Shown one piece after another: positions 43,961 through 52,827 of a stretch of 64,000 nucleotides of DNA; within the stretch, counting starts at the first letter, position 1, and each line of letters starts with the position of its first letter. The position numbers and the translations under genes were made by a program. The stretch lies in NCBI RefSeq assembly GCF_002291425.1, contig NZ_CP014136.1, forward strand, positions 682,001 to 746,000, written 5' to 3'. The notes beneath the pieces are model-generated. The model was not told the DNA's origin and ran no database searches. It saw only the letters and a program-made list of their open reading frames with translations. Origin of the DNA: Gibbsiella quercinecans. Lineage in GTDB: Bacteria; Pseudomonadota; Gammaproteobacteria; Enterobacterales; Enterobacteriaceae.

Positions 43961-45634
43961 ATGAACACACCGAATAGCAAACAGAAGAATGTCGCAAAAT
44001 TTATTGTCTCTTGTCTGGAAGCCGAAGGCGTTAAATACGTCTTTGGCATCCCCGGCGAGGAAAATATCAAACTGGTTCGCGCCGTCGCCGCGTCCGAACA
44101 TATCCGTTTCATTCTGGTGCGCCATGAGCAAGGCGCTTCCTTTATGGCGGATATTTACGGGCGCTTAACCGGCCGGGCCGGGGTTTGCACGGCCACGTTG
44201 GGGCCGGGCGCCATCAACCTGCTGCTCGGCACCGCCGATGCGCAAACCGATTCCAGCCCGCTGGTGGCGATTTCCGCCCAGGTCGGCCTGAATCGCATCT
44301 ATAAAGAGTCGCATCAGATTGTCGATCTGGTTTCCATGTTCAAACCGATCACCAAATGGGCCGATGTGGTGCTGACGCCGCATGCCGTGCCGGAAATGGT
44401 GCGCAAGGCCTTTGCGCTGGCGCAGGAGGAACGCCCCGGCGCCACCTACCTGGCGATCCCGCAGGATGTGGAAAGCGCCGTCATGCCCGCAGAGCTACGG
44501 CCATTAACGCCAACCCGCGCCACACAAACCTACCCTTCTCCGGCCTCGGTCGAAAGCGCCGTGGCGCTGTTGCGTGCCGCGCGCAACCCGGTGATTCTGG
44601 CCGGGCACGGGGTTGCCAGAACCGGCTATGCGCCGGCGCTGGAAGCCTTTGCCGAGCGTTACCACCTTCCGGTCGCCACTACCTTTATGGGCAAGGGTGT
44701 GATTAGCGATCGCAATCCTCTGGCGCTGGGGGTGATTGGGTTTATGCAGCACGACTATGAAAACTTCGCCTTTGATCAAGCGGACCTGATCTTATCCGTC
44801 GGTTATGAGCTGCAAGAGTTTGCCCCAGAGCGCATGAACCCGCACGGCGATAAAAAAATCATTCACGTTAATACGTTTTCACCAGACACCGATGCGCATT
44901 ACAGCGTGGACGTCAGCATTGAAGCCGACATCGGCCTGTGCCTGGCGGCGCTGGCCGGGAAGCTGGGCGACAGCCCACTGAAAGCGCAGGGAAACGTGGC
45001 GAAGATCCGCGATTTGCTCGGCAATGAACTGAAAAAAGGCCAGGCCAGCAGCGATTACCCGCTAAAACCGCAGCGTATCGTTGCCGATATCCGTGCCGTA
45101 ATGGGCGACAACGATATCGTGCTGGCGGATACCGGGGCGATAAAAATGTGGATGGCGCGTTTGTATCCCACCTATCAACCCTTGACCTGCCTGATTTCCA
45201 ACGGCTTGTCCACCATGGCGTTTTCCCTACCGGGGGCAATTGGCGCCAAGCTGGCCTGCCCGGAACGCCAGGTTCTGGCGGTGATGGGGGACGGCAGCTT
45301 TATGATGAACTCGCAGGAAATCGAAACGGCGGTGCGCGAAAAGATCCCACTGACGGTGCTGATCTGGGTTGATGAAAGCTACGGCCTGATCAAATGGAAA
45401 ATGGATATCGAAGAAGGCTCCCACGACAGCGTGGATTTCACCAACCCGGACTTTGTGAAATACGCCGAAAGCTTTGGCGCCAAAGGCTACCTGATTGACA
45501 GCGCGCAGGCGCTGCGCCCGACGCTGGAAAAAGCCCTGCAGGAAAACGGCGTCTCGGTGATCGCCTGCCCGGTCGATTACAGCGAAAACATGAACCTGAT
45601 TAACACCCTGGGCCAGCTTAGCATCGCCCTGTAA
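43961..45634 (+). CDS. Acetolactate-synthase-like ThDP-dependent enzyme
   Basis: A 557-residue ThDP enzyme. The catalytic Glu56 is in LVRHEQGASFMADIYGRLTG, the central domain follows, and the ThDP/Mg motif is GDGSFMMNSQEIETA...; it ends PVDYSENMNLINTLG. The layout and the conserved Glu match catabolic acetolactate synthases of the AlsS/BudB type. Glyoxylate carboligase lacks that Glu, so I do not call it Gcl in spite of the glycerate kinase next door. No regulatory subunit gene follows. A palindromic terminator separates it from the convergent glycerate kinase. Confidence 0.82.
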   Translation: MNTPNSKQKNVAKFIVSCLEAEGVKYVFGIPGEENIKLVRAVAASEHIRFILVRHEQGASFMADIYGRLTGRAGVCTATLGPGAINLLLGTADAQTDSSPLVAISAQVGLNRIYKESHQIVDLVSMFKPITKWADVVLTPHAVPEMVRKAFALAQEERPGATYLAIPQDVESAVMPAELRPLTPTRATQTYPSPASVESAVALLRAARNPVILAGHGVARTGYAPALEAFAERYHLPVATTFMGKGVISDRNPLALGVIGFMQHDYENFAFDQADLILSVGYELQEFAPERMNPHGDKKIIHVNTFSPDTDAHYSVDVSIEADIGLCLAALAGKLGDSPLKAQGNVAKIRDLLGNELKKGQASSDYPLKPQRIVADIRAVMGDNDIVLADTGAIKMWMARLYPTYQPLTCLISNGLSTMAFSLPGAIGAKLACPERQVLAVMGDGSFMMNSQEIETAVREKIPLTVLIWVDESYGLIKWKMDIEEGSHDSVDFTNPDFVKYAESFGAKGYLIDSAQALRPTLEKALQENGVSVIACPVDYSENMNLINTLGQLSIAL

Positions 45635-45642
45635 GCCCTGCC

Positions 45643-45671
45643 GCGCCCCTGTCAGACACCGGCAGGGGCGC
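45643..45671. terminator. Bidirectional terminator-like hairpin
   Basis: GCGCCCCTG (45643-45651) and CAGGGGCGC (45663-45671) form a 9-bp GC-rich stem between convergent genes. No T-run is present. Confidence 0.6.
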
Positions 45672-45679
45672 AGCCGGGT

Positions 45680-46840
45680 TCAGCCGCCCACCGGCAGGAT
45701 TTGCCGTTCGGCGCCCAGCAGCCACAGCGCCGCAAGATTATAGGCGGCGCTTTCCAGCAAACTGTTTGCCTCACGCAGCGCCTGCTCATAGGCGATCACC
45801 CCAGGCACCAGCGAAAACGCCGCCGTTAACCCCAACGTATACAACTGTTCATAGCCGGCGCCCAGACTGCCGGCCAGCACCACGCACGGGCAACCTTGCG
45901 CCGCCGCCCGGCGCATTATCCCCGCCGGCGCCTTGCCGTTGGCGGTTTGCGCGTCAATGCGCCCTTCCCCGGTGATCACCAGATCGGCGCCCTGCAGCTG
46001 ATTATCAAAATCCAACGCATCCAGGATCACCTCGATCCCCGGCCGCATATGCGCGCCCAACACCGCAATCAGGGCGGCGCCCAGCCCACCGGCGGCGCCC
46101 GCGCCTGGATAATCGGCAATACGCTGGCCGGTTTGCGCGCTGATGACAGCGGCAACATGCTGCAAATTCGCCTCCAACTGCGCCAGCATGGCCGGCGTGG
46201 CCCCTTTTTGCGGCGCGAAAACCGCCGTTGCGCCGCGCGGCCCCACCAGAGGGTTGGTCACATCGCAGGCCACCTGGAGCGCCACGTTGCGCAGGCGCGG
46301 ATCCAGCCCGCGGGTGTCGATCGCCGCCAGCGCGTTTAACGCCCCGCCGCCGCGGGCGATCTCTTCACCCTGCGCATTTCGGCAACGGGCGCCCAACGCC
46401 TGTAACATGCCGATGCCGGCATCATTGGTGGCGCTGCCGCCCAACCCAATGATGATGTTGCTCACCTGATGATCCAGCGCCACGCGGATCAGTTCCCCAA
46501 CGCCAAAGCTGGTGGCCAGCAGCGGGTTACGGCTTTCCGGCGCCACCCATTGCAGGCCGCAGGCGGCGGCCACTTCGATCACTGCCGTCTGCCGATCGCC
46601 CAACAGGCCAATAAATCCGGCCACCGGTTCCCCCAGCGGCCCGGTGACCGGCACCGGCACTTTCCGGCCGCCAGTGGCCGCCAACAGCGCATCGACGGTG
46701 CCTTCGCCGCCATCCGCCACGGGCAGCTTCACCGTTTCCACCCCCGGGATTGCCCGTTGCACTCCGCGCGCGATCGCCTCTGCCACAGCACTGGCGCCAA
46801 GGCTTTCTTTAAAAGAGTCTGGTGCAATAATCACTTTCAT
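45680..46840 (-). CDS. Glycerate 2-kinase (GarK/GlxK type)
   Basis: A 386-residue glycerate kinase type 1. MKVIIAPDSFKESLGASAVAEAIARG is the diagnostic N-terminus, PVADGGEGTVDALLAATGG, IIIGLGGSATNDAGIGMLQALGA and VITGEGRIDAQTANGKAP are family motifs. It converts D-glycerate to 2-phosphoglycerate, feeding glycolysis. It follows the SDR gene by 20 bases on the same strand; the SDR may deliver glycerate or its precursor. The pair is under the candidate TetR site at 47701-47720. I cannot separate the GarK and GlxK names from sequence. Confidence 0.9.
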   Translation of the reverse strand: MKVIIAPDSFKESLGASAVAEAIARGVQRAIPGVETVKLPVADGGEGTVDALLAATGGRKVPVPVTGPLGEPVAGFIGLLGDRQTAVIEVAAACGLQWVAPESRNPLLATSFGVGELIRVALDHQVSNIIIGLGGSATNDAGIGMLQALGARCRNAQGEEIARGGGALNALAAIDTRGLDPRLRNVALQVACDVTNPLVGPRGATAVFAPQKGATPAMLAQLEANLQHVAAVISAQTGQRIADYPGAGAAGGLGAALIAVLGAHMRPGIEVILDALDFDNQLQGADLVITGEGRIDAQTANGKAPAGIMRRAAAQGCPCVVLAGSLGAGYEQLYTLGLTAAFSLVPGVIAYEQALREANSLLESAAYNLAALWLLGAERQILPVGG

Positions 46841-46860
46841 CGGCCCGCCCTCCCTGTGCG

Positions 46861-47640
46861 TCAGAAACGTGGCACCAGCATACCGCCGTCGGCGCTAATG
46901 GTGTGCCCGGTCAGGTAAGGCATGCCGCCGCTGGCCAGGGTTTTAACGATCGTGCCGATCTGGCCTGGGGTGCCCAGCGCGGGGAGCAACGTCAGCCCGG
47001 CATCAACCCGCTGCTGGTAGCTTGCCAGCGACGGCTGCGTCATTTCCGTCACGATCAGGCCGGGCTGGATATCAAATACCTGCACCCCGGCCTCGGCCAA
47101 CCGCCCGGCAAACAGTTTTGCCACCATGGCGGCGCCCGCCTTGGAAACACAGTATTCGCCGCGGTTGATTGAGGCCGCCACCGCATTTGACGAGGAGACA
47201 ACGATCAGACTGTAGTGCAGATGCGCCGCGAGCGGGCCCGCCAGCAAGCGCCTGGCGAACGCCTGGCAAAAGAAAAACGCCGCTCGCGTGTTAACCGCCT
47301 GGCAGCGATCGTAGCTTTCCGGCGTAACCTCAAGCAGATCACCGCGCTGCAACACCGAAACCCCGGCGTTATTCACAAAAGTGGTTAGCGGCCCCAACGC
47401 GGCCTCCGCCCGTTCGAGCATCGCGGCATGCTGGCTGATATCCGCCACGTTCCCCGGCACCGCCATCGCTTGCACGCCGCAGCCGGCCAGGCGCGCAACC
47501 GCGGCGCGCAGCTCATCGGAATCCTGATAGTCATTCAGCGCAATGTGGAAACCGGCCTGCGCCAACTGCCAGGCAATTTCAAAACCGATACCGCGGCCGC
47601 CGCCGGTAATAAAGGCCACCTGTTGAGTCTGTTGTTCCAT
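46861..47640 (-). CDS. Short-chain dehydrogenase/reductase
   Basis: A 259-residue classical SDR. The NAD(P) motif is TGGGRGIG (12-19), NNAGV follows, the catalytic Ser is in LIVVSSSNAV and the YxxxK in GEYCVSKAGAAM. The C-terminal PYLTGHTISADGGMLVPRF is the common 3-oxoacyl-reductase-like end, often found in sugar or polyol dehydrogenases. ATG at 47640 follows AGGT; an in-frame GTG at 47643 is adjacent. First gene of the SDR-glycerate kinase operon, divergent from the importer operon. Confidence 0.87.
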   Translation of the reverse strand: MEQQTQQVAFITGGGRGIGFEIAWQLAQAGFHIALNDYQDSDELRAAVARLAGCGVQAMAVPGNVADISQHAAMLERAEAALGPLTTFVNNAGVSVLQRGDLLEVTPESYDRCQAVNTRAAFFFCQAFARRLLAGPLAAHLHYSLIVVSSSNAVAASINRGEYCVSKAGAAMVAKLFAGRLAEAGVQVFDIQPGLIVTEMTQPSLASYQQRVDAGLTLLPALGTPGQIGTIVKTLASGGMPYLTGHTISADGGMLVPRF

Positions 47641-47700
47641 CACTGTTACCTAAATGTTTGATAAAAGTGCCAGGAAGCATAGCGCCAATATCGCCATTTT

Positions 47701-47720
47701 GTAAATATATAGTTACTTAC
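47701..47720. promoter_or_regulatory. Candidate TetR operator, site 1 (SDR side)
   Basis: GTAAATATATAGTTACTTAC matches site 2 (48038-48059) in its right half exactly (TAGTTACTTAC) and partly in the left half. It is about 60 bases upstream of the SDR start. Confidence 0.55.
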
Positions 47721-48037
47721 TTATCTTGTTTAGGATCCTTATTGCAGGGATATGAAACTGTTAGCGTTGATTCGCCGATGTTTTGTGATTGATATCCCAA
47801 ACACAGGTAAAACCCGGCGCCACCAAGCCGATAATAAAAATCATTAAAATCATAAAACTAGCTTATTTCCCCAGCGACCAAAGAGGGAAAAACGCGCTAT
47901 GCCATCCGCTATAAAAAATCCCACTAACCATTTTTAAAACAGCGAGTTAACTAAAAAACAAATCACGATTCAGGCAGGAATAAACACCGCCGCCGGGGAG
48001 AATTGCCATTTGATCACCTGGGTGTTATATCATCACT

Positions 48038-48059
48038 TGTAAGTAATTAGTTACTTACA
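48038..48059. promoter_or_regulatory. Candidate TetR operator, site 2 (importer side)
   Basis: TGTAAGTAA, TTAG, TTACTTACA: a perfect 9-bp inverted repeat about 64 bases before the binding-protein ATG. The same motif family recurs at 55021, 55123 and 61641. Confidence 0.7.
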
Positions 48060-48122
48060 TGTAAATAAAAAAACACCCTACCCACTGTACCCGAAGGCTT
48101 CACCACAACAGGAACCAACGCC

Positions 48123-49238
48123 ATGTCATTTATTAAAAATTTCATCGAAAAAAGCGTGGTTAGTCGCCGTGAATTTATTCTGAAAAGCGCGCTCGGCCTG
48201 GGGAGCGTAGCCGCATTACCGCTGAGCGCGCCGTTGTCGAAAGCCTTTGCTGCCGGCACGCAACAATTCACCCTCGCCTGGGGCTACCGCGATCCCGACA
48301 ACGACTACTGGAATGCGATTGCCGCCGGCGGGCGCGCCTATGCCCAAAGCCAGAACGCCGATATGGTCAGCCTGATCAACGGCGGGAACAATGAAAAAGT
48401 GCTTTCGGATGTCAAAGCGCTGCTGGCCAAAACCCAGGGGAAACTGGCGCTGGCCGCCGACGCCAACGATGCCCCCAACGCCCGCGCGGTGGTGACGGCC
48501 TGCCAGGAGCGCGGCGCTTTCATCAGTACCATTTGGAACAAAACCGACGATCTGCACCCCTGGGACTTCGGCGATAACTATGTGTGCCACATTAGCTGGT
48601 CGGATTACGAACCGGCGCAACAGTGCGCCCAGATCCTGTTTGAAGCGATGGGCAACAGCGGCGGTATTGTCGGGCTGGGCGGCATCGCCTCCAACATTCC
48701 GGCCATTGAGCGCAAGGCCGGGCTGATGCAAAAATTGAAGGAACACCCGGAGATCAAACTGCTCGATTGGCAGGATGCCGACTGGAGCACCTCCAAGGCC
48801 AATGACATGATGGCCACCATGCTGACCCGCTTTGGCGACGACATTAAAGGCATTTTCTCCGCCAACGACAGCATGACCCTCGGGATTATCGAAGCGCTGC
48901 GCGCCGAAGGCCTGGCCGGGCAGATCCCGATTGTGTCCTACGACGGCACCCCCGACGTAGTCAAGCTGTGCATCGCAGGCGAGGTGCTGTGTACCGTCAG
49001 CACCAGCCCTTACTGGGCCGGCGGCATCGCGCTGTCGTTGGCGCACCATGCCGCTATCGGCAGTTTTAAACCTTCGGCGGAACCCCACGAACACCGCGAA
49101 TTTTATGGCCCCACGGTGTTGATTACCAAAAATGACGCTCAACAGTGGTACAAGGAAAATATCGACAACACCCCAACCGTTGACTGGAATAATTATTGGG
49201 CGCAGTCAGAAGGACAAATTAAATATCGCAACTTATAA
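48123..49238 (+). CDS. Tat-exported sugar ABC substrate-binding protein
   Basis: A 371-residue RbsB-superfamily protein with a twin-arginine signal, VVSRREFILKSALGLGSVAALP, cleaved near AFAAG. The mature part has DNDYWNAIAAGGRAYAQSQNADMVSLINGG, LGGIASNIPAIERKAGLMQKL and IKGIFSANDSMTLGIIEALRAEG. Tat export of a sugar-binding protein is unusual. First gene of the five-gene operon up to 53871. AGGAA precedes the ATG. Ligand unknown. Confidence 0.87.
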   Translation: MSFIKNFIEKSVVSRREFILKSALGLGSVAALPLSAPLSKAFAAGTQQFTLAWGYRDPDNDYWNAIAAGGRAYAQSQNADMVSLINGGNNEKVLSDVKALLAKTQGKLALAADANDAPNARAVVTACQERGAFISTIWNKTDDLHPWDFGDNYVCHISWSDYEPAQQCAQILFEAMGNSGGIVGLGGIASNIPAIERKAGLMQKLKEHPEIKLLDWQDADWSTSKANDMMATMLTRFGDDIKGIFSANDSMTLGIIEALRAEGLAGQIPIVSYDGTPDVVKLCIAGEVLCTVSTSPYWAGGIALSLAHHAAIGSFKPSAEPHEHREFYGPTVLITKNDAQQWYKENIDNTPTVDWNNYWAQSEGQIKYRNL

Positions 49239-49301
49239 ACCGTTGCCACACGCCAAGGATCAATCGCTACTTGTTAATAATACCTTTATAAAAGGTGGAA
49301 T

Positions 49302-50264
49302 ATGTCACAATTGCATGTTAAAGACCTATTGCGCAAATGGGCGCCGGTGATGGTGTTATTAATGCTCTGCATAATAATTAGCGCCATTAACCCCAGCTTT
49401 TTATCCATGCGCAATTTCTCACGTATTATGACCGCCACCGCGGCGCCGTTAATGGTCGCATTAGGCATCACCTTTATCATTATCATGGGCTCAATCGACC
49501 TTTCCATTGAGGGCGTTTTAGCATTCAGCGGCGCATTGCTGGCAATGATGATGATTCACTGGGGAGGATTTACCGGGCTGGGTTATCTCGCTATTCCGGC
49601 TACCTTATTATTGTCCGCCGGCCTGGGGCTGTTGACCGGTATTATTCATATCAAACTTAAAATCCCCTCTTTTCTGGTTAGCCTGGGGGTTGGCTTTAGC
49701 CTGGTGGGCGCCACCATGGTGATCACTGGCGGGGAGCGTATTCCGCTGGCGGATCCGGTATTCCGCCTGCTGCTGACCGAGCGTTATCTTGATTTCCCGC
49801 TGATGGTGTATTTGGCCTGGATCGGCTTTTTTACCGCCTGGTTTATCCAGGAGTACACCGCGCTCGGGCGCAACTTCTATGCCGTGGGCGGCGGTGAGCA
49901 CCTGGCCTATGCCTCGGGGCTGCACGTTAATCGTATCCGCGTGCTGGGCTTTGCGCTGGCCGGTGCGTTCTATGGCCTGGGAGCGATTTTCGCCGTGGCC
50001 CGCCTGGGTTCGGTGGCCAGCAACCTGGGCGATGGCTACGCCTTTGTGGCGATTACCTCGGTGGTGGTCGGCGGCACTTCGCTGATGGGCGGCAACGGCG
50101 GCATTTGGCAAACGTTGATCGGCGTGCTGATCATCAACGTTATCAACAACGGCATGGTCCTGGTGGGTTTCCCCACCTATATCCAGCAGGGGGTGTTGGG
50201 CGCCCTGGTGATTGTGGCCGTGGCGCTGGTTACCCAGCGTAAACGCTTACAAATTGTGAAGTGA
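49302..50264 (+). CDS. Sugar ABC permease 1 (RbsC family)
   Basis: A 320-residue permease. FIIIMGSIDLSIEGVLAFSGALLAM is the family signature and AVGGGEHLAYASGLHVNRIRVLGFALAG the cytoplasmic loop. RBS AAAGGTGG. Its stop overlaps an upstream GTG of the ATPase frame, and the ATPase ATG follows five bases later. The operon encodes two different permeases (this one and 51796-52812), which probably form a heterodimer. Confidence 0.88.
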   Translation: MSQLHVKDLLRKWAPVMVLLMLCIIISAINPSFLSMRNFSRIMTATAAPLMVALGITFIIIMGSIDLSIEGVLAFSGALLAMMMIHWGGFTGLGYLAIPATLLLSAGLGLLTGIIHIKLKIPSFLVSLGVGFSLVGATMVITGGERIPLADPVFRLLLTERYLDFPLMVYLAWIGFFTAWFIQEYTALGRNFYAVGGGEHLAYASGLHVNRIRVLGFALAGAFYGLGAIFAVARLGSVASNLGDGYAFVAITSVVVGGTSLMGGNGGIWQTLIGVLIINVINNGMVLVGFPTYIQQGVLGALVIVAVALVTQRKRLQIVK

Positions 50265-50269
50265 TCATC

Positions 50270-51775
50270 ATGCTTGAATTCAAAAATGTAGGAAAGACCT
50301 TCCCCGGCGTGATTGCCTTGCAAAACATCAACCTGCAAATAAAACCCGGCGAAATCGTCGGGCTGGTCGGCGAGAACGGCGCGGGTAAATCAACGCTGAT
50401 GAAAATTATCTACGGCGCCTATCAACATGACAGCGGCGAGGTGCTGATCGACGGTAAACCGGTGGTACTGCGCACGCCGCGCGAAGCCATGATGAAAGGC
50501 ATCGGCATGGTGTTTCAAGAACAATCGCTGATCGCCAACCTGACGGTGATGGAGAATATTTTTCTGGGTTTTGAGCAGCCGTTTAAAACCCTGGGCGTGA
50601 TTAACTGGAAGCGAATGGCGAAAGCCGCACGCCAGCAATTGGCCAAGGTAAAGCTGGATATCGATCCAAAAACCATTACCGCCGAATTGTCTTTTACCCA
50701 ACGGCAATTGGTTGAGCTTGCCAAAGTGCTGACGCTGGAAGAACGCAGCGATGGCCAGCTGATTATTTTACTTGATGAACCAACATCGGTATTACCTGCA
50801 AAAGAGATTGATATTCTTTTCGATTTAGTGCGCGAATTAACCAGCCGCGCTTCATTTATTTTTGTATCGCACCGAATGGATGAAGTTATTAACCTGGCCG
50901 ATCGCATTTATGTCATGAAAGATGGGCAAATAATGGACATGGTCACACGTGATAAATTTGACGTCGCGGCAATCCAGCGTAAAATGGTCGGCCGTGATAT
51001 TGATCAGCGTTATTTTCGTGAACATCGGAAAGTGGCTTATAACGCCGAGAAATTATTACTCGAGCTAAAAAATATCAGTTTGCCGGGCCACTACAGCAAT
51101 ATTTCATTACGCCTGCACGCCGGGGAAGTATTAGCGCTGGTGGGCACCGAAGGCGCTGGCACCGAAGAAATTATTCGCACCGTTTTTGGCCTGGCGCAGC
51201 CCGAACAAGGCGAAGTCACGATTTATGGCAAACCGGTTAAGTCATTTTCCCCGGCCTACAGCATCAGCCGGGGGGTCGGTTATATCCCCCGCGAACGCAA
51301 AGTCGAAGGTATTGTGGAAGGCATGTCGGTGGCGGAAAACATCACGCTGGCCAACCTGCACGACTACGCGCGCGCCGGCGTGCTGGCGGTAAACACCGAG
51401 CGCCGGCTGGCGCAGGAATGGGTCAGGAAACTGGCCGTCAAAACAGCGTCCATTGATACCCAATGCGGCAAACTCTCCGGCGGCAACCAGCAAAAGGTGG
51501 TGCTGGCCAAATGGCGCACCGCGGGCGCCACGATCATTTTGCTCGATCACCCCACCCGAGGGTTGGATATCGGCGCCAAGGAGGATGTGTACGATCTGGT
51601 GCGTGATTTCACCGACGAACAGTGCGGCGTGTTGCTGATTGCCGATTCACTGGAAGAGGCCATCGGCCTCGCCCATACCATCATCGTGTTTAAGGATGGC
51701 AAGCGGATGCAGCAGTTCGATTGCTGTGGGGCCAATCCCCCCGGCCAATATGACTTGTTGCAGCATATCGTATAG
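50270..51775 (+). CDS. Sugar ABC ATPase (RbsA-like), degenerate second site
   Basis: A 501-residue double-domain ATPase. Domain 1 (about 1-240) is canonical: GLVGENGAGKSTLMK, signature LSFTQRQLVELAKVL, Walker B IILLDEPTSVLP. Domain 2 (about 250-495) has GTEGAGTEEIIR in place of Walker A, without the Lys, and Walker B LLDHPTRGLDIG with His where the catalytic Glu is expected; its signature LSGGNQQKVVLAKW is intact. A missing Lys is common in RbsA-type second domains, but the Glu-to-His change is unusual. ATG at 50270 is preferred; GTG at 50261 is the alternative. Confidence 0.88.
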   Translation: MLEFKNVGKTFPGVIALQNINLQIKPGEIVGLVGENGAGKSTLMKIIYGAYQHDSGEVLIDGKPVVLRTPREAMMKGIGMVFQEQSLIANLTVMENIFLGFEQPFKTLGVINWKRMAKAARQQLAKVKLDIDPKTITAELSFTQRQLVELAKVLTLEERSDGQLIILLDEPTSVLPAKEIDILFDLVRELTSRASFIFVSHRMDEVINLADRIYVMKDGQIMDMVTRDKFDVAAIQRKMVGRDIDQRYFREHRKVAYNAEKLLLELKNISLPGHYSNISLRLHAGEVLALVGTEGAGTEEIIRTVFGLAQPEQGEVTIYGKPVKSFSPAYSISRGVGYIPRERKVEGIVEGMSVAENITLANLHDYARAGVLAVNTERRLAQEWVRKLAVKTASIDTQCGKLSGGNQQKVVLAKWRTAGATIILLDHPTRGLDIGAKEDVYDLVRDFTDEQCGVLLIADSLEEAIGLAHTIIVFKDGKRMQQFDCCGANPPGQYDLLQHIV

Positions 51776-51795
51776 ATTACAGAGGTCTGACCCCG

Positions 51796-52812
51796 ATGAA
51801 AATTAATCGTACCGAGCCGCTCGTCCTCGCCGCCGCCAACCCGGCGCAGAGCAAAAAACGCCTGGATGCTGTTTCGTTCGACACACTAAAACGTTACCTG
51901 CCGATCCTGACCCTGGCCATTCTGGTTATGCTGGTGAGCCTGTATAACCCCGATTTTCTCCTGCTCAATAACCTATTCCAGCTGCTGCAAGATGCCTCTA
52001 CGCTGTTTATCATGGCGCTGGGCATGACGTTCGTTATCTATATCGGCGGCATCGATCTGTCGGCGCAATCGATCGCCAGCATGTCGACGGTGGTGCTGGT
52101 GGTGCTGCTTACGCAGATCGGCATTCTGGCGCTGCCCGTCGCCCTGCTGGGCGGCGCGCTGTTCGGCTGCATTTCCGGCTGGGTGCACACGCGCTTTAAA
52201 ATCTCTTCGTTCATCACCACTCTGGCGATCGGCGGCGTGGCCTACGCCACCGGCCAGGTGCTCTCGGGCCAGCGCGCCTTCTATATTCCGGCGGATATAC
52301 GCAACGAAACCGTCGGCTGGATGACCGGCACCCTGTTTAGCCTCCCTAACGAGATCGTGATCGCCACGGTGTTGCTGCTCGGCGCGCTGTTCGTTGAGCG
52401 CAGAACCACGCTCGGGCGCCAAATGAAGGCCATCGGCGCCGGCGAAGCCGCGGCCTGGGCCAGCGGCGTGAAGGTGATGAAAGTGAAAATTATTACCTTC
52501 GCCATCGCCGGCGCGTTTTCCGCTTTCGCCGGCATCCTGTTGGCGGCCCGCCTTTCCGGCGCCTCGCCGACCATGGCAGACCAGTTTTTGCTACCCGCCA
52601 TCGTCGCCGTGTTGCTGGGCGGCACGCCGCTGACCGGCGGTGTCGGCGGGGTTCTCAATACGCTGATCGGCACGTTAATCGTGGCCGTTATACGAACCAG
52701 CATGACTTATTTGAACGTGGAAGCACAGGCGCAGCAAATCTTCTTCGGCGCGCTGATGATCGTTGCCATCGCTTTCACTATCGACCGTTCAAAAATGATT
52801 ACCGTAAAATAA
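51796..52812 (+). CDS. Sugar ABC permease 2 (RbsC family)
   Basis: A 338-residue permease. The N-terminus has a polar extension of about 30 residues, then membrane segments; FVIYIGGIDLSAQSIASMSTVVLVVL is the family signature and AIGAGEAAAWASGVKVMKVKIITFAIAG the loop. It follows the ATPase by 20 bases and differs clearly from permease 1. Confidence 0.88.
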   Translation: MKINRTEPLVLAAANPAQSKKRLDAVSFDTLKRYLPILTLAILVMLVSLYNPDFLLLNNLFQLLQDASTLFIMALGMTFVIYIGGIDLSAQSIASMSTVVLVVLLTQIGILALPVALLGGALFGCISGWVHTRFKISSFITTLAIGGVAYATGQVLSGQRAFYIPADIRNETVGWMTGTLFSLPNEIVIATVLLLGALFVERRTTLGRQMKAIGAGEAAAWASGVKVMKVKIITFAIAGAFSAFAGILLAARLSGASPTMADQFLLPAIVAVLLGGTPLTGGVGGVLNTLIGTLIVAVIRTSMTYLNVEAQAQQIFFGALMIVAIAFTIDRSKMITVK

Positions 52813-52827
52813 ATAGAGGAAAAATTT

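Larger units (their letters stand above)
47641..48122. other. Divergent promoter region with two TetR-type sites
   Basis: A 482-base A+T-rich spacer between the SDR gene and the importer operon. It has a degenerate operator near the SDR (47701-47720) and a perfect one near the binding-protein gene (48038-48059). No gene is supported between them. Confidence 0.7.

Noticed and set aside
43961-45634. Glyoxylate carboligase (Gcl) as identity of the ThDP enzyme, suggested by the adjacent glycerate kinase
   Set aside because: The catalytic Glu56 that Gcl lacks is present, and the kinase is on the opposite strand behind a terminator in another regulon.
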